Source: Opisthocomus hoazin
Lineage: Eukaryota; Chordata; Aves; Opisthocomiformes; Opisthocomidae
Assembly (NCBI RefSeq): GCF_030867145.1
Contig: NC_134415.1
Coordinates: 74,801,300 to 74,865,299 of the forward strand
Reading direction: 5' to 3'
Length of the DNA stretch: 64,000 nt
Both the position numbers and the translations under genes were made by a program. The notes below the pieces were generated by a model, which was not told the origin of the DNA, searched no databases, and saw nothing but the letters and a program-made list of their open reading frames with translations. Positions 1-15,100 of the stretch are shown piece by piece. The number at the start of each line of letters is the position of its first letter. The stretch's first letter is position 1.

Positions 1-3000
1 ATGCCCCTAACACGGAGCTCTCCATTGCTCCTCATAGCTTCCAGGAACTCTTAAATTTCTCCATAGAATTTACACATTACCTGGGCAGCATCACCATTTT
101 TACATCAGTAGAGAGAGGAGCTTTGAACTGTCAAGTGCATCTTGACAGGTGTAAGTCCAGTCTCTCTGGGCCCCACACCCGTGGTCAAAAAAACTATCTA
201 AACCCCATTAATTTTAAATCTACGCGCCTCAGTGTAATTGAAGTGCAAATCTCAGCAAAACATCTTGGCTAAACTAATGAGTTTCTCTTTCAATCAGGCA
301 ACAATGCCATTCTTACAGAACAATTTGTTTGACACAAAGCACACAAGCTCTGGAGACCTCAAAGTCTACCAGCACTTAAGCTTACGAATGATAAAATTAC
401 CACATCAAAACATGAGAAATTAATTACTACTAACAGCAGGACTTGTCTGATGGACTCAATTTAAATTTTGCATCTTTCAGAGCAGCACAAATTGCTCACT
501 TAATGGACTTTTACATGGGGCACAACTGTAGCAACACCTTTAAGGCATTTGCAAGAGCCTCAGAAAAAACACACCAGAGCTGAAAAAATGTTTGGGACAC
601 CAGAAACTTGGTGAGATGGACTCATTTTAAACAGGCTTTCCAGTTTAAGGAGAACCAGAAACAGCAAATTATTTTGTTTTTTAACTCATGATGCCAAAAA
701 ATTGAAGTGTTTGAATCACTTAATATCAGTATTTCAAAGAGTTCACTGTACATGAGGAAAAAAAGTCTGGCATATGTAATACATTTACAAATGTAATATA
801 TTATATATAAATATGTAATGCAAATACATGTACATATACACTTACATAGTGGTAATTATACATGCACAATAAATTAAAAAAAAACCAACACCAAAAAAAA
901 AGATGCTGGAGTGCCTGTACAAAAACCATAGCCCATTTGGATGTTGTATTGTCCTGTATTATCTATATGGTTATAAGTAATAGTCTTTTTTTTTTCACCA
1001 CTTAAAGTGCTCTTCAGAAATAATTTGTTGTCACACAGCATTAGAGACACAGGTGAAGAGGCACAAACCATGCTCAGATTTAAAACATTGCCTGGTGCCC
1101 ATGACAAGGACTTTGAAACTGAGGACGAAATCAGAAGAAGAAGAAGAAGAAGGAGGAGGAGGAGGAGAGGCAACTGATAAGTTATGCAGAAATCCTCAAG
1201 TAAAAAATGACAGGAACTACATTGATCAATAACAGGCTCTCAATTTTCAGCACGACAATAAAGCACTAGAAAGCAGTACAAATTTGTGTCCTACAAGGAG
1301 GGTCGACCTAATGCTCCACAGTCACACTTTATGAAGACAGGGATGGAGCAGACAGGTAACGCAATCCCGTCCTCCAGGAAACAACCTGCCATGGCCAGAG
1401 AGAGCTTGTGGGTGGAACCATTACAGTGCTAAAGAAATACTGAACAAGACCAATAGAAATGCTGCTGCAGACTTCTCAGCTAACGCCACTCCTATTTGAT
1501 GAGAAACAGGACAGCTGTCAGTCTCTGACTAATGAGATGCTCGCATCTCACAGCAGAAGAATGGTGCGTTCTTCAAGTTTCACTTCAAAACTTCTGGGAC
1601 TTCATTGACATCTGAAAGACAGGAAATAGATCAGGGCAAATTCACCTGTGGTGTAAGCCTATTTATTTCACTCGATTTAGATTAGATTTGAAATTGGTTC
1701 TGGGATTTAAAATGATTATTATATTTGAAATGTCACTATCAGGCTTCAGAAAAGTGAGAGCTGTGGCAGGCGCATATGGCCCATGGAAGGAAGTGGTGCT
1801 GAACCACTTGGGGAGCAGCCATCCGTCTTCCTGAAAGAAAATCATTAAATTCTTCAACCAGAAGTGTATCAAGTTACCAGACTTTTAACAGAGCAGCCTT
1901 CCAGGTATTGTACTTTGTCTCCCTGAGAGCAGCAGAAGTTGCCAAATTTCATTACATCAGGGATAAGATGTTTGGACCTTGTGTCCAACGAGATGTAGAA
2001 GCTGTATGATATTGGTAACGATCACTGCTCGAAGGAGTGCAGTAATTTCTCTCTTCAGTGCTGCGCTGGCTGACAAATTTGTGGCATGTCTCCAGATGTG
2101 GGCAGACAGCTGTTTAGCAATGCTCCAGGTGGTATAAAATGTACAGAGGTTCTTGTGGCTTGAATGTCTTCTGCACCTCATGTCAACCTTTGTCCAGTCT
2201 TTGCCAGGTGGATCCCACCACCTCAGTGATGTTCATCAGTGGCACAGGTGGGAAGGAAATACAGTTTTGACTTCATTTAGACAGTTGTTCAGCATGATCT
2301 GGACTGGAACAACCTTCTTTGCATTGTAAATGAGTCATTATCGGGGTGAGAAAAATACAAAGACCTGTACACCAATACACTCTATACACCAAACTTTGCC
2401 TGCAAATGTTCTACTTTAACAGCAAATTAAAACAATAAATCTTTTAAAATTTGATAAAATTCCCACCTTTACAGCCCTATTAAACCACTGCCCACCTTAA
2501 GTTTTTCTGATGGGCAGTATTGGAAAATTCGTTTCAGCAACTCTTTTTCCAAATCAAAATTAATTGTCTTTCTTGTGTTGTAGACAGTTATGTTTCCCTT
2601 CCACAGCAGATCAGAGGTGCTTTTGTGGGAACACATTTCTCCCAGGCGATGGCATCTGGGACTTTCACTGTGCTCTGTGTTTCATTACAAGTGCCCAGTC
2701 TCGCAGTGCAAAATAAGCATGTGCTTAAGGGTAGCCCACCTTGCCTCTCCCATGAAGCTGAAGCGTGCATTGCAGAGCACCTTAATATGCTGTCAATTCA
2801 GATCTAAGCTTACTCAAAACTTGCTTGTGAGCAACAACAGAGATGTTTTTCTTTCCTGAATGCTATTTTAACCTTGCTGAATGCTGATCAATAGCAGCTT
2901 GGGTCCTTCCTCTCCAAGAACTGCGTTGCTAGTAACGAAATATTTTGGAGGCAGAACTTCCCCAGAAGGCCCCCATTGCAAAATGGGGTGTCTGGGAAAG

Positions 3001-4850
3001 AATACACAATGGGCAGGTGGGAATGCTATAAAGGAGTAGAAGGGGAGACACTGCTCCAACAACGTTAGGGCAAATAAGTTTTTAAAACACATTTAGGGAC
3101 TGACAAATGATAGGATCAATATTTGGACTAGGGGTTTTCAAAAAGCGTTTCAAAGTACCTCCGGTGTTGCCCCTCATAAAAATTAGAGCTTTCCCATGAA
3201 CCATGATAGGAGAGAAGTTTAAGGTCAGTGCTTTGTTCCTCTTGAAACAGTCCAGCACTGACGTCTGATACACTGAAGTGGTATTACTGCACTCTCTCAG
3301 AGTGACAAAAGTATGTGAAAGCAGGGATAAATTTCTATTTGGAGACATACACAAATTTCCAAGGTGGCAAGGAGATCAGTGGAAGAGTAAAAATCAAAAT
3401 CAATGGCAATAAAATTCCATCTTATTTTACATGATTTAAAGGACTGGAATACAGACGTTCACCCAAAGAGGATATCTTGTTACAAAAATAAGGAAGGAGG
3501 GGTAACTACAAGAGTTAAATATTTACAGGAGCATTGACACAATTTAGATTTGCCACTTTGGGAGCACAGAGCAAATAAAAAATCACAAAATAATAGAAGA
3601 AAATCAGGAACATCAAAAGGAAATCATCATGGCTATGTGCCAAGGTAAAACCTATTACTAGAGCAAGAAAATATCCTTACAAACAAACAAAAAAAGCATG
3701 ATGTTCTTCTAATGAAGATTGTGAACTCTGGCACTACACAAGCCAAAAATGTGCAAGGAACAACTTGTAAAGTGTATTCAAAAACAAAAATCCAACACTT
3801 TTTAAACCTCATTAAGGTTAGGATATGAAGGACATACAGATGATCCAGATATGATAGAACTTCCTAGAGAAAATAAACCACGGTCAGAAACCTGAGTGAA
3901 TGTCTTCATGTCTGCACCTACCCTTAAGTAGCTCAAAGAAGTTCCAGCGCTTGATCTGCGCCCTCTTGCTCACCCCCTTTTTTAGTAGAAGCCATAGAGG
4001 ATCTCTCTCCAGATGCAAATTTGGCAGAAGGGCTGTGGAATAATGGACAAAGTGAAGGGCAGGTGGACAAGCAGTAAATGGACAGAATGGGCAGTAGTGA
4101 ATGGCCAGGACCTAACCGCATTCGCTCTGGAGTTCTCCAGAAACACTGAGATAAAATAACTGAACTGCCGCCAGTGGTGTGCACCTGCTCACCTGGCATC
4201 AGAGGGAAGAGGAAGGTGGAAATGTGATGACAATATTCCTAAGAGGTGTCATGGAGGTCAGGCCATTGCAGACCAGGGATTCCTGACTGCCAGGAAAAGT
4301 GTTTGGTGTTGTAGAGAAGAGCACCGCTGAACCCATGGGTTGCTGCAGCACTTTGGAGAAGACACAGCCTGGGTTTTGTAAAGGGAAGCTATGCTCATCT
4401 ATTGTCACTTTCAAGAGAGCAACAGCTCAGATGTCCTTGTCCATATTCTTGTGCCAGCTCCGTCTCTTTTCAAGAGACTTTCTCAAAGTCTCCAGAGCTT
4501 CCTAAGAGACTCTGGTGCCCTGGGGTGAATGGAAATGGCCCCACACGGATTGACAGCTTGTTAGAGGATCAGAAACAGAGAGAACTGAGCTGACCATTTA
4601 CAGAGCAGAGCGAGATCTCACACAAATCTGTGCTCAAGTTGATGCTATGCAACATATCTGCAAAAGATCTGGGAGGAAAAAAGGTTAAAAAGGTTTTCTT
4701 GGAGTGCTAATTTAATGATTATACTAAAGGGGGGCAGGGAGGGAGCAGGCAAGAGAAGAACTATAGAGGACTTTGTGATACTGAACAATTGTACTGTGAA
4801 ACAGAAGATGACATGCAGCTTCCCACTAAAATGTCAGCTCAGCAGTAGTG
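1..4850. other. Intergenic DNA without recognisable genes
   Basis: I see no exon with coding similarity here. The open frames are short, lack recognisable domains and occur on both strands at the density expected by chance. The stretch is A+T-rich with short low-complexity spots, such as an AT-rich run near 790-845 and a purine triplet run at 1133-1170. By orientation it is the far 3' flank of the minus-strand gene SLC35F1. CEP85L and PLN are the neighbours expected on this side from amniote synteny, but I did not find either of them. Confidence 0.5.
1133..1170. repeat. Purine triplet microsatellite (AGA)n-(GGA)n
   Basis: A short simple repeat in which about six AGA/AAG units pass directly into about five GGA units. 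On the complementary strand it reads as a Leu-rich frame, which explains a spurious leucine-run open frame over this site. It is not coding. Confidence 0.85.
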
Positions 4851-4861
4851 ACAAAAAAAAC

Positions 4862-5090
<229 letters not shown>

Positions 5091-6239
5091 CAAGTCATTT
5101 GGAACAAGATACAAACCCAAACATACAGCTGGGACCCTGGGTACATCTGTACCCTGAGTGCTGCAGGAAGTTCTCCTGTCTCAAAGATGGTAATGGAAAA
5201 ATAGAAAAGTTTCTTAGAAGAACAGTCAGATGTGTGGAACAGCTTTCAGGTGAGGAATAACTAAAGTCACTAAGAGTCTTCAGTATAACAAAAAAATAGC
5301 CCACAAAACTGCATTGTCTGTAAAATTGCAAGTGTCATAGATGGAACAAGTAGGGATGTTTCCCATCTTTTCCAATACAAGTAAATGGCACATGAAGTGA
5401 CACTAGTGAGTGTCAAGTCAAAAACAAAACAAAGCGAAGAAGTTGACCCCCACACAGCATGGAGAGACGATGATAAACTACTTATTGAATGACATTATGG
5501 GCTCAAAAGAGCATCTGGAAAATTTGATCGAAGAAAAATCCATCACAACCCATTATATACAATTCACCACCCCTGGCTCAAAGTTCCCCCACAGCATTTC
5601 TGCCAGTGGCTAAAAATGCATTTTGGGAATTTTTGCTCCTGGCTTACCCTAACCTTATCCTCTCCTCCAGGCATCTGCTGCTGAAGGCAGGAAACTTGGC
5701 CGTGGATGTCTTTGATCTGACTAAGAAAAGCCTTTCTTTTTCTCTGATTACGCCAGCCAGCAGGAAACACAGTACAGACTTGTCCTAAGAGGAAAAACAG
5801 AGAAATGTGTAAGTCCAATTAAAGAAATCTTTTATCCAAATACAAGAGAAAAGATCTAATTGCATCCGGGTATGAAACGCCATGTAAGCAGTTTTTGTCT
5901 GCATTTTTAGTCAGATCTGTTTTCTTTCACTTTGGAGTCTCAAACCCATTACTAAATTTCAGATAGGATGCCAGTCACTGGAACCAGGTACATGTGCACT
6001 TTTTTCCCCAGATGGATCAGAAACAAGCACAAGGAAGGGTAGAAGATCAGGTGTATTAATTATTCCTTCCAGTGGCAACCTCATCCAGAAGATGTCACCA
6101 AAACACAAGTAGTGCTCAGAGCTCCTAGAACAAGGAACATCAATGGAAAGAATTCAGACTTGTACAAGAACCACTGAAAAATCAAGAAGGAAGCTAAATG
6201 AATATCTAAAAATAAATATTACTTTTTTTCAGGTACAAT

Positions 6240-6380
6240 AGTAAACCCTCATATCCTCATAGCAAGAAGGTCAGTATACAGATGAAATGATGTACAAACA
6301 GCAAGTCACACAGACAAAATGTCATGGCTTTGCTTAGAGCAGAGATTGAATTCTTGTCAAAATTCTTTCCTCAAATTACA
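6240..6380 (-). repeat. Degenerate MIR-like SINE relic
   Basis: The order of short matches follows the reverse complement of the amniote MIR/CORE-SINE pattern. It runs CCTCATA, then CAGATGAAATGATG (the 'cagatgaggaaactg' block), then GCAAGTCACACAG (the 'gtcacacagc' block), then an AGAGATTGAATTC block where the consensus has the 'agaacccag' region. Divergence is high, so this call rests on the order of the blocks and not on overall identity. A coincidental match is possible. Confidence 0.4.
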
Positions 6381-9300
6381 AAGCACGAGCATACCAGCCA
6401 GAAACCTGATTGCTCTGTTTTTCCATCTTCACTGAGTCCCTTTGCTATGTGTCTTCTCTGCTTCCTCCTTATCAATACCTTACTTGCATCGGGGACTTGC
6501 ATGTTAACAATCTGCTCCTGTCTCAGCTTGTGTCTCTCTACTGTGAGGGAGTGTATCCATGCACATACTGAATCAATACCCAATTGCTGCATTATAGAGA
6601 TCAGCTTCGTGCTTCAGAAGATCATATTCACCAAGTCTTTTCCCTTCGCACTTGTACTTTGAATTCTAAAGCACTGAAGATCATCTTTCTCTGACTGCAA
6701 ACAAAAATTGAGCAAAGAAGGAACAAAGGGATTCATAAACTGTAAGGAAAGCAAAATGCATCAAGCACAAGAGCTAAAAACATGAGTGGACACAAATTCA
6801 GAGGTACCTTTGTGGTAACTGTTGTGTGATGGTTGAATCCAAGCCACAACAAAACCCAGATGGTTAGTTAAGGTTAAATCAGTGCCCAGAGCAATGTCTC
6901 CTAGTGCTTCTGAGAGTTTGGTCTAGCATGGCAGAAATGTTGCCACTGCTGCAACCTCAAGCAGATCAGCAGCCGATATCTGGCAGGTAGATATCATTTC
7001 ACTTCTTTGTGACAGCTGAGTGCAGGTATGAGCCAGTGTGGCTCGTGTTGACACTGTGGGTCAGCAGGGATGCTGTTGTGAGAACAAGTTCAACAGAAAG
7101 CACACAGACCAGAACACTAGCCAGCAGGAATTGTCCCAGGTCTTGAGCTTTGGGTGTAAGGGTTCTCTTGACCTCTCTGGAACCAGGACATAATCCCCAA
7201 GCCATCAGGTTTTCCTTCTCTAAGAAGAAACCAAAAAAAAAGTCTACACAGTAATGGTAAAATCCACAGATGCTTTAGGACTGACAACCTGTTAGGGTGT
7301 ATCAGCATCTGAGTATGACTTTCCACAGACCTCCCTGATGAAGGTGTTCTAGGAGCAAGAACGGTATGAACCACAGAGCTTTTACACTCAATAGCCCTTT
7401 ATTCAGGTGTTGTTTGTACACGACTCCCCAAACAATTTACACCATTTTGAGTATGAAGTTAAAATAGCATTTCCTCCACTGATATTTGCCCTGTTATGGC
7501 AAAAGGGTGTATAAGAGGTGCTCCTAGGAGATAGTGCATAATAGTTGCGTAATATGAGAAATCACATTTTTATAATGTCAATTGACAGGTTTAGCCTAAT
7601 CTCTGAACACCTTTGGCTGATGGGATGTGTGTCCTTTCTGAGTCTGTGTTAACCAAAACAATGGAATGAGGCCAGGTCTACACTAAAAAGAAAAAATTTT
7701 CTGTTACCTTGAAATCTGAAGGTATTCCAGCAAGAGGTTCCGCCATCCCGAAGCTAGCTGTAGTCTAGACAGATTTTGTTATATGCTTCTATATTTATAT
7801 ATACACCCTATTATGAGCAGTCCATTTCCATAATCAGATTTTCAATGTACCCAGTGTAATAAGCAAGTCTTCTGTAAAAATAAATTTTACTTTAAAATCT
7901 GGACATCTAGCACCTACTAAATAAAAAAAGTTTTTCAATTTCTAAAAAGTCATAAAAAACAATTTAGCCAGTAATGATGTGAAATGAGAACTCCTTTAAA
8001 AATGGAATTTATTTGCGTTTAAAAAAATGGACAACATGCTTCTTGGCTGAAGAAGTTCAACTTGCAGACACAGTCCTTAAAAAAATCAATCCATGGAACC
8101 TTGCCTTGTTGCTTGTGTCTGAACAATCAAAGAATTGTTTCAGATAAAGAGCAGCAGTTTCCCAAGCAATCTCTGAAAGCTGAAATACACAGCAACAGAA
8201 AAAAGGTTTAGCTGTACACAAACGTTTAAAGTAGTAATAAAAATGCTATTCTACTTTACTAGCATGTTGGATCCCAAGTCATGACTAACAGATGAAATCA
8301 GCATCTCAGACACCACATAGTCCTGAGCTCCCTCACAGGGAAGAAACTCCACAAGGCAAGAGGGTCAGGGAGTTAAAAGCAATCCCTGCAGAAGTCAGCT
8401 GAGCTGTAAATGTAACTCTCTGGTGCTTGTGGTGAGGACCTGCGTGTTCAGAGAGTCCTTTTCAGAAAGCTCTTCTGATTTGCCTTTCTCCATAACAGGG
8501 GTTTACTTTCTATTTTTCTGAGTGAGAGCAAACAGAAGTGGAAGGAGTGGGGCAGGTTGGTGTTTTACTGTAAAAGATGTGACTGGACATCAGGTCGAGT
8601 TACTGACAGAGATTCTTCTCTTTGTCACACATTAAGAAGACCATATATCTTCGTATAAGGGCAAGTTTTCGTCAAAATCTAATGCCTGAGTAGACATAAT
8701 TTGGGAGATCAGACAATGTAAACAGGCAACCAGACTTACTGGGTAGAACAAAATCAGAATTTCAGGCTCTGGGAAGCTCTGTTTGAAGATCTACCAGGCG
8801 AAAAATCATTGGAAATGCACAGGCTTTTTTGTGAGAGAAATCCTCCTCCATTCCATAAAACCATTTGTTGCTCTCTTTGTCATAGCCTAAAAGAGGATAC
8901 TTGATATTAAGCACTCACAATTCTCATTAATTTGCTACTGTTTGTATAAAACCTTCCTGGTTTCACACAGACCTGGACAGCCAGTATGGTTAGGAAGTAA
9001 GATGTTGGGACCAGCAAGAACCAGCATGGTTATCAATTGCATAACTGATGAAATCTTTGCAGTTTTCAAATTCAGTAAGCTTTCCATGTATACTTCTACG
9101 AGCAAAGATACTCACAATGATAACAAGTCAGGAGATGGTGAAATCCACTTCCTATTTTGTTATTTTGCAAGTAGATCCAGATCCTATTCTGTATAGACAT
9201 CACAGCTGGGCTTGCTGGTACATCCCAAGAAGAGCATTTACCATCCTAACGCATTTTTGGGGGGCAAAAAATGCTTCCAAATGCAACAGTGATTTACCTG

Positions 9301-11924
9301 AGCTACTGTCAACAACATGCAATTGAAGAGTCACATTTTACTTCACATGCTGATCGTTTAGTCTTTTGTATTGTCAGCCTGTGCTTAGCAGTATTCACAG
9401 GTTGTCATATACACTGAAATTAAAAAGAAGACATAGTTATGAGATAATTACTAGTTCTTTACATCTACTTTTAACTTCTATGCTGTTGTCTATATTGGCA
9501 AAGAATACAACGTTACATACTGCTCTTTTATCAGATTCCATCATACAGTACTTGCTGGTTCAGATTTCTTATACTGTAAGGACCTACAGCCATGGAGTTT
9601 CTGTAGCTGGTGTACCCACAGTACTGATTCCTTAAAAATGGAATGGAAAAAGTAATTAAATAAGTATACCTTCAATTTACTTCAGAGCCCTTCTTCTTGA
9701 GGAGATTAGATTAAAGCTGACCTCTCAAATTCTTCTCTAAATGTTTTACTGCAGGCAAAAAATCAGAAGTGTTAGTTCAGAAGCTACATTACCATGGGGA
9801 TGGTGATCCACTGCCAAATTTGGCACTCATGCCAGGGACAGAGATTCCAGCTGAATCTAAGTCGCAAGGTCTTTTAAATTAATTTGGCATCAAACAGCAG
9901 AAAGGTTTGTCATCACTTTCCTGTAACACAAGTACAACAACTTGGCAGACACAGTAAAGGCTGTGGTATTTTTCTCTGTCAGCCTGGTTTCTCAATATTC
10001 CTTTTTCAAACATACCTCCTTTATTTACATTTCTCTGTTGGAACTCTTGGAGGATGCAGAGAAGGTTCCTACCCAGAAAGCAGTGTGTATGAGGCTGGGT
10101 GAGCTTCCCCTCCTTGTCCTGGCTGTGCAATTTGCTTCCTTAGCTGAGACACTATATTAATGATTAGAAACAGCAGACTTGAGGGTAATATGAGAAGAAT
10201 CTGTATTTCACCGGTGAAGAACACTGGCCACTTCTGTGATGAGATGTGGCCTTGACAATTGCCATCCTGGCAGCAGTACTTCCAACTCCAACCTTTTGTC
10301 CTTAAATCAGGAGTTCTCTTGAAGTTCAGAGAGGAAGAAGAATTCTGAATAGCACCATAACTAATTGGAGTATACTAATAGGGAAAATGGAAGAGAAGGT
10401 TAACGGAGTTTCTGTGACCATTTAGATGCTTCAGGACTTGCTAATTAAGAGGCCGGATAACTCACATGCTTAACCTGAAGTATCGCCAGCCACTCTGACA
10501 CTTGGAGCATCCTGGTATTTACAACATTCTGTGGTACAGAATCCTGTCTACTAAAAACTAGTCTGGCCCTTAGTTTATTTTATGAGTTAGTCAATGAAGA
10601 AACTTGGGTTTTAATAATTTTCTGTTAGCATGAATGTAGGATGGTTTTAAACAAATCACAGTAAGTAGGAAAGCACTAGACAACGTATATGCTTAGCCAT
10701 CTCAACTTACATGTCTGTCTTGTTTTTTTAAAAAGAACCCAACAAAGTAGAAATATACAGGATAATTCCTTTTTATTTGGTAAATGACAGCACCATTTCA
10801 TATAAAAGAAAAAAAAAATCATGCTGATCAACCACCCACACGCTTTCTTTAAAGCTCTCATAAATTGGATCAACATTTAGAAAGCACAGCAAGTACTGGC
10901 ACTTAAGTAATTTTATAAAAACAGTCAAGCTGTGATAGCGAATATGTATCCTTTCTTTGTACGTTGGCTTCCCTATGCACACATGATGTTATGAGACACT
11001 GCTCAGCAATACAGGAGCATGATTTTCATGGGAATTACACAATTAGAAATCACCTTCCTTTATGTACATGAGCAATGCAGTTAAGCTTCCCCTCTTCCCA
11101 GCACCAGCTACTTGCAGACTTGCTCCCTCATCTTGCCTCTGATTACATCGTTATCCTCTGAGCCTGGCACCTGCGTGGTTAGATGGCAAGAGGTTAGCCA
11201 CAGGCACCTGCTCATGGTCAACTTCTTGGTCCTCCCACCCCTCAGTTTAAACCAAATTGGATCCTGACATGCCTTGGGAACAGCTACAGCTATTGCTGTG
11301 CCATATCCCCACCTCGTCCACAGTTCACTGCTTTATCTGTGATGCGTATCCTCTGCATCCAAGGAAAGACAAATTAAATAAGATAGAACTGTTGCAAGAT
11401 TTGCTTAACACCGAAACACACAGTTACTGTGTCTTCTCTTATCGTATACAATGCAGTTGCACAAAAACAAGCTTGGGTTGTTTTTTTTCTCGGTATTTCA
11501 GGACAGAGTCACTGTGAACAGGCAGTGGTGGTCTGTCATTCTGCTGCTCTGGTTATTATTTACTGTTTGTGCAATGCAATGGACCTACTGCTGTCATGTG
11601 GGCTGCTGGTTTTCCACTACGTCCCTGCAGTCCCCTCTGGAGCACATCGGCTCCCGAAGGAAGGCAACAGCAGGCTTTCGAGTGTAGTGAACGTTACTTT
11701 CTAGGCAGGCATGAAAATGTTTATAGAAGTCTCTTTTAGCTTGCATACTGCTGCTGTTGCTGTCAGAGTGGTTGGTGAGAGATCATCACAAGTCATAATT
11801 CTGATTTCTTTGATCTCTATTGTCTGCCTGCGTTATCTTCACGGGCTATGAGAGACAGGCAAACATGGGCTCTGTGAACGAGGAACTGCGGCACACAACT
11901 TTTTTCTTTTTGTTCTTTCAGGGA

Positions 11925-12165
11925 ATGCCAGGGCGCAGGGACCGGAATGGGACAAGGTCTTTGTAGTCCCTCATGCCACCAGGACTGGGGGATTGCGCAC
12001 TCTTGGCTGGCCGAGGCGATGAGCCTGCCTGGTGCTGAGGCTGGGAGGAGGGTGCCCAGGACCGAGAGGCTTCCTGGGGTGCAGAAAGGGCCCCTTGCTC
12101 TGCACTCCCCAAGGGCAGCTGGCAGCTCTGGCTGAGGCCATTCTTCCTCCCTGTCACCCAAAAAG
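11925..12165. other. G+C-rich, mildly CpG-containing patch
   Basis: This stretch is visibly richer in G+C than its A+T-rich surroundings and carries several CpG dinucleotides, for example GGGCGCAGGGACCGG and GGCCGAGGCGATGAG. It is too short and too CpG-poor to be a convincing CpG island. Overlapping open frames exist on both strands, but none resembles a known protein. It may be an enhancer, an exon of an unannotated lncRNA, or simply a compositional fluctuation. Confidence 0.25.
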
Positions 12166-15100
12166 GTGCACGAAGACTTCAATGTTTTATAAACCACGAA
12201 AGCTGGAAGTGGACATGGCATGTTCTCTCTTTAAACAGAGGTAATGATGCCTGCAGTGGGATGCAGGATCCTATCACCTGCCCTGAAGGCAACCTCCTCC
12301 CACTCATTAAGTGGCCCAACAGGTTTGGTCTGCTTGGGATAAGCAGGGACCATGCAATTTGTTTAACTCAGAAGTGGAATTTTAAGCAGAGTTTAAAACT
12401 GCAGACCTAGAAAATTGATCTTAAAAAACTGCTCAACTCTGTGAAGAGCTCATAAACCTAAAGTTCAAGCTTTAAAATAAATGCAAAAATCATCATCCAC
12501 TGTATTATGTTTCTCGGTTATACCAATTCAAAATGTTCGCACCGAGATAATCAGAGTAGCCCAGCTCTGTGTCAGTAATATCACCTACACTACTGTCCTG
12601 CCAGCACAGCAGCAAACCCTCTCAGGCAGGAGGCCAGGTGCCAGCACCAGCTACTGCACTTGAAATCAATTCTTTCTCTCAAGTGTAACTTTATTTTTGT
12701 ACTCTATGAATATATCACTGTGTCCAGGGACAGCTGTACACACATTTTACAGAGATAAGGAAGATGAAACCACTCACAATAAATTCATTTTTTGTAGATG
12801 TACAGTACTTCTGTGCAGCTGTGTAACACAGAGCAGGGCTGGAGCAAAGTAAGGCGAAGCAGGAAGAAAGTAAAGATAAGGAGATCTTTAAGATCTGTTA
12901 CAGTTTCTTGCTCTGGAAAGGAAGCCCCATTTCTTTCCTGCGAGTGAAATTGTGTCTGTGAGTGATTGCTTTGAGGGTTTTCACCATTGTTGTCTCAAGG
13001 CAGTTACTACAGACTTTATTTCTCATTCTTCTGTCACCCGTGCAAGCAAGCTGGCATTTGCATCCCCATTTCTGCTTCTCCCATGTGATAAAGGTTTAGG
13101 TTTCCCTGGTCTTTAAATTGTTCCAAAATAAGCTGGAGTTGGAATACCCTTTGCAGATTCCAAAAAAGGAAAAATACAGATGCACCACATTATCCTCTAT
13201 GTTAGTAGCTGTAGTTAATTATTTCTGATACCGAATTATGGCATATAAATTCTCTCACCAAATAGTGAATAAAGAAGAAAAAACCATTTTCAGAGTAAAG
13301 AGAACTGACTGCAGAAGGCAGCAGTGAAGGCTCTGCTGGCAGCACGCTTTTACACCTGCATTTATTCTAAAAATCAGCAAAATGTGAACAAGGAACTTCT
13401 AACGTGCCACCGAATTAGTAGAAAATATCCTCTTCTAACGTTCTGTTTGTAGTCCTATTACTAATAATATGAATACCTATTTTCCCCCCCATATCAGACC
13501 ATTTGAGCCTGATCCAAAATTCTTTAATGTTCTTCTTTCACCACAAGAGTCAGTTAATGGCTCCCTCCAACTCCAGGGTCACACATCTCAGCACGGTTGA
13601 GGATCACGCTTTCGGCAGAGGCAGCCCTCACAGGAGGCAGAGCTGCTCACCGCTGTGACCATTTGATGATTTTGGAACAAGCAGAGGCATTTAGGCAGGA
13701 GCGCTGTGGTCGTCTTGCTCTAATGGCTTCGTTATCTGGCACGATGCCTGGCATCTTTTGATGCCTCGTTATCTTGTAAAAGCAGAACAGCCGCACAAGT
13801 GGTACAGTTTTTCCAATGAACAAGTCACAAGACTCCCCGAGATATAACTGGCGAAAGGCTGCTGAAATGCTCTTAGAATTATAATGACAACTTATCAATG
13901 CTTGGAACAACATCATCCTTTTACTGATTAATTCACAGGCTCTGGGGAGAGTGTTTGCCTGTGAAATCTCCTCTGAATTTTTTTTTCTTTCTTCCTTATT
14001 TTCTAATGGTGATCTGTAAAAAGGAAACGTTAAGAACAGCACAGCCATGGACTCTTCTGAATTTAGCTCTGTTATCAGATAGCTTTCTCAGGAGACCAGT
14101 AGATGAAAGCAAAACACGACTTTTCTCACCACGTAACAACTGCTTTGACATGCACAGTTTGAGAGATAAGCTGCCTGTTCATGTCGTCATCTACAGACCT
14201 GGGATCTTTATACCACAGCTCTGTTGCCCACTGGGTAGCCAACCCTAAAATGTGGGCATTCGCCCACCTGTGACCATGCAGAAGAGGAAGTTCTTTAGGA
14301 CTCCAGCTGAGTAGAGATTCCCTCCCAGGAGAGCTGGTAATACAGAACAGCTCCAGATGAAACTGCACCTGGCTTTTATTAGCAAGCAATAGTGACAGCC
14401 TGTACTTCAACCAGTAGCCAGTAATTAAAGATCCCTTACCCAGCTTACTCAGTCCCAGGTGAAAAATAAAGATCTGAACCCATGTTGCTTGTTAGCTGAT
14501 GGACTACAACCTCTAAAAATTATTCTCCAAGAAAAATAGAGAAGATAAGAAAGGGAGACTCAATATTATATAAATTTACACATGGAGAAGAACATATGAC
14601 AGACCTAAATCACACTCTCCGAGGACAAACAACTTGACATATTTCCAAAATAAGCTACAACACATCTTATTTCAAATAGAGGAATGACTCAGAGGGTGCC
14701 ACTGTCACCACGTCTGGCTGCGAGTCCTTCAGAAGTCACAGTGACACCCTCTCTGGCTTTGAACGCTGGATGACAAAAGCCAGAGCAGCCTTCACACTTC
14801 AGGCTGCAGAACAGCAGGTGGTTTGCATTTGTATTTAATCCAAGTGGTACAACAGCACAGTTTGTATAAGGTCACACAGCTGATAATTACAAAGTCCAAA
14901 GTCCCCTATGGCAAACCAGAAAAGCCCCAGAAGCCACCCGTCCCTGTCAAAAACCCGTGATAGAGACTATAAGCTGTGTAGAACAGCTCCTGCACTAGAA
15001 AAGTCCTGTACCCTGATACCTGGCCAGTGCCAAGGCTTGTTCTGTTTGCAAACAAATCCCTGAGAAAACAAAAGGACCCAATAGCGTGTTTCTGAGAAGG

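Noticed and set aside
874..1173. Minus-strand frame beginning with a leucine run that mimics a signal peptide
   Set aside because: The leucines come from the purine triplet repeat at 1133-1170 read on the other strand. The rest has no family resemblance.
11817..12244. Overlapping 134-, 79-, 70- and 62-codon frames in a G+C-rich patch
   Set aside because: Stop codons are simply rarer in G+C-rich DNA. Frames exist on both strands with no conserved motif.
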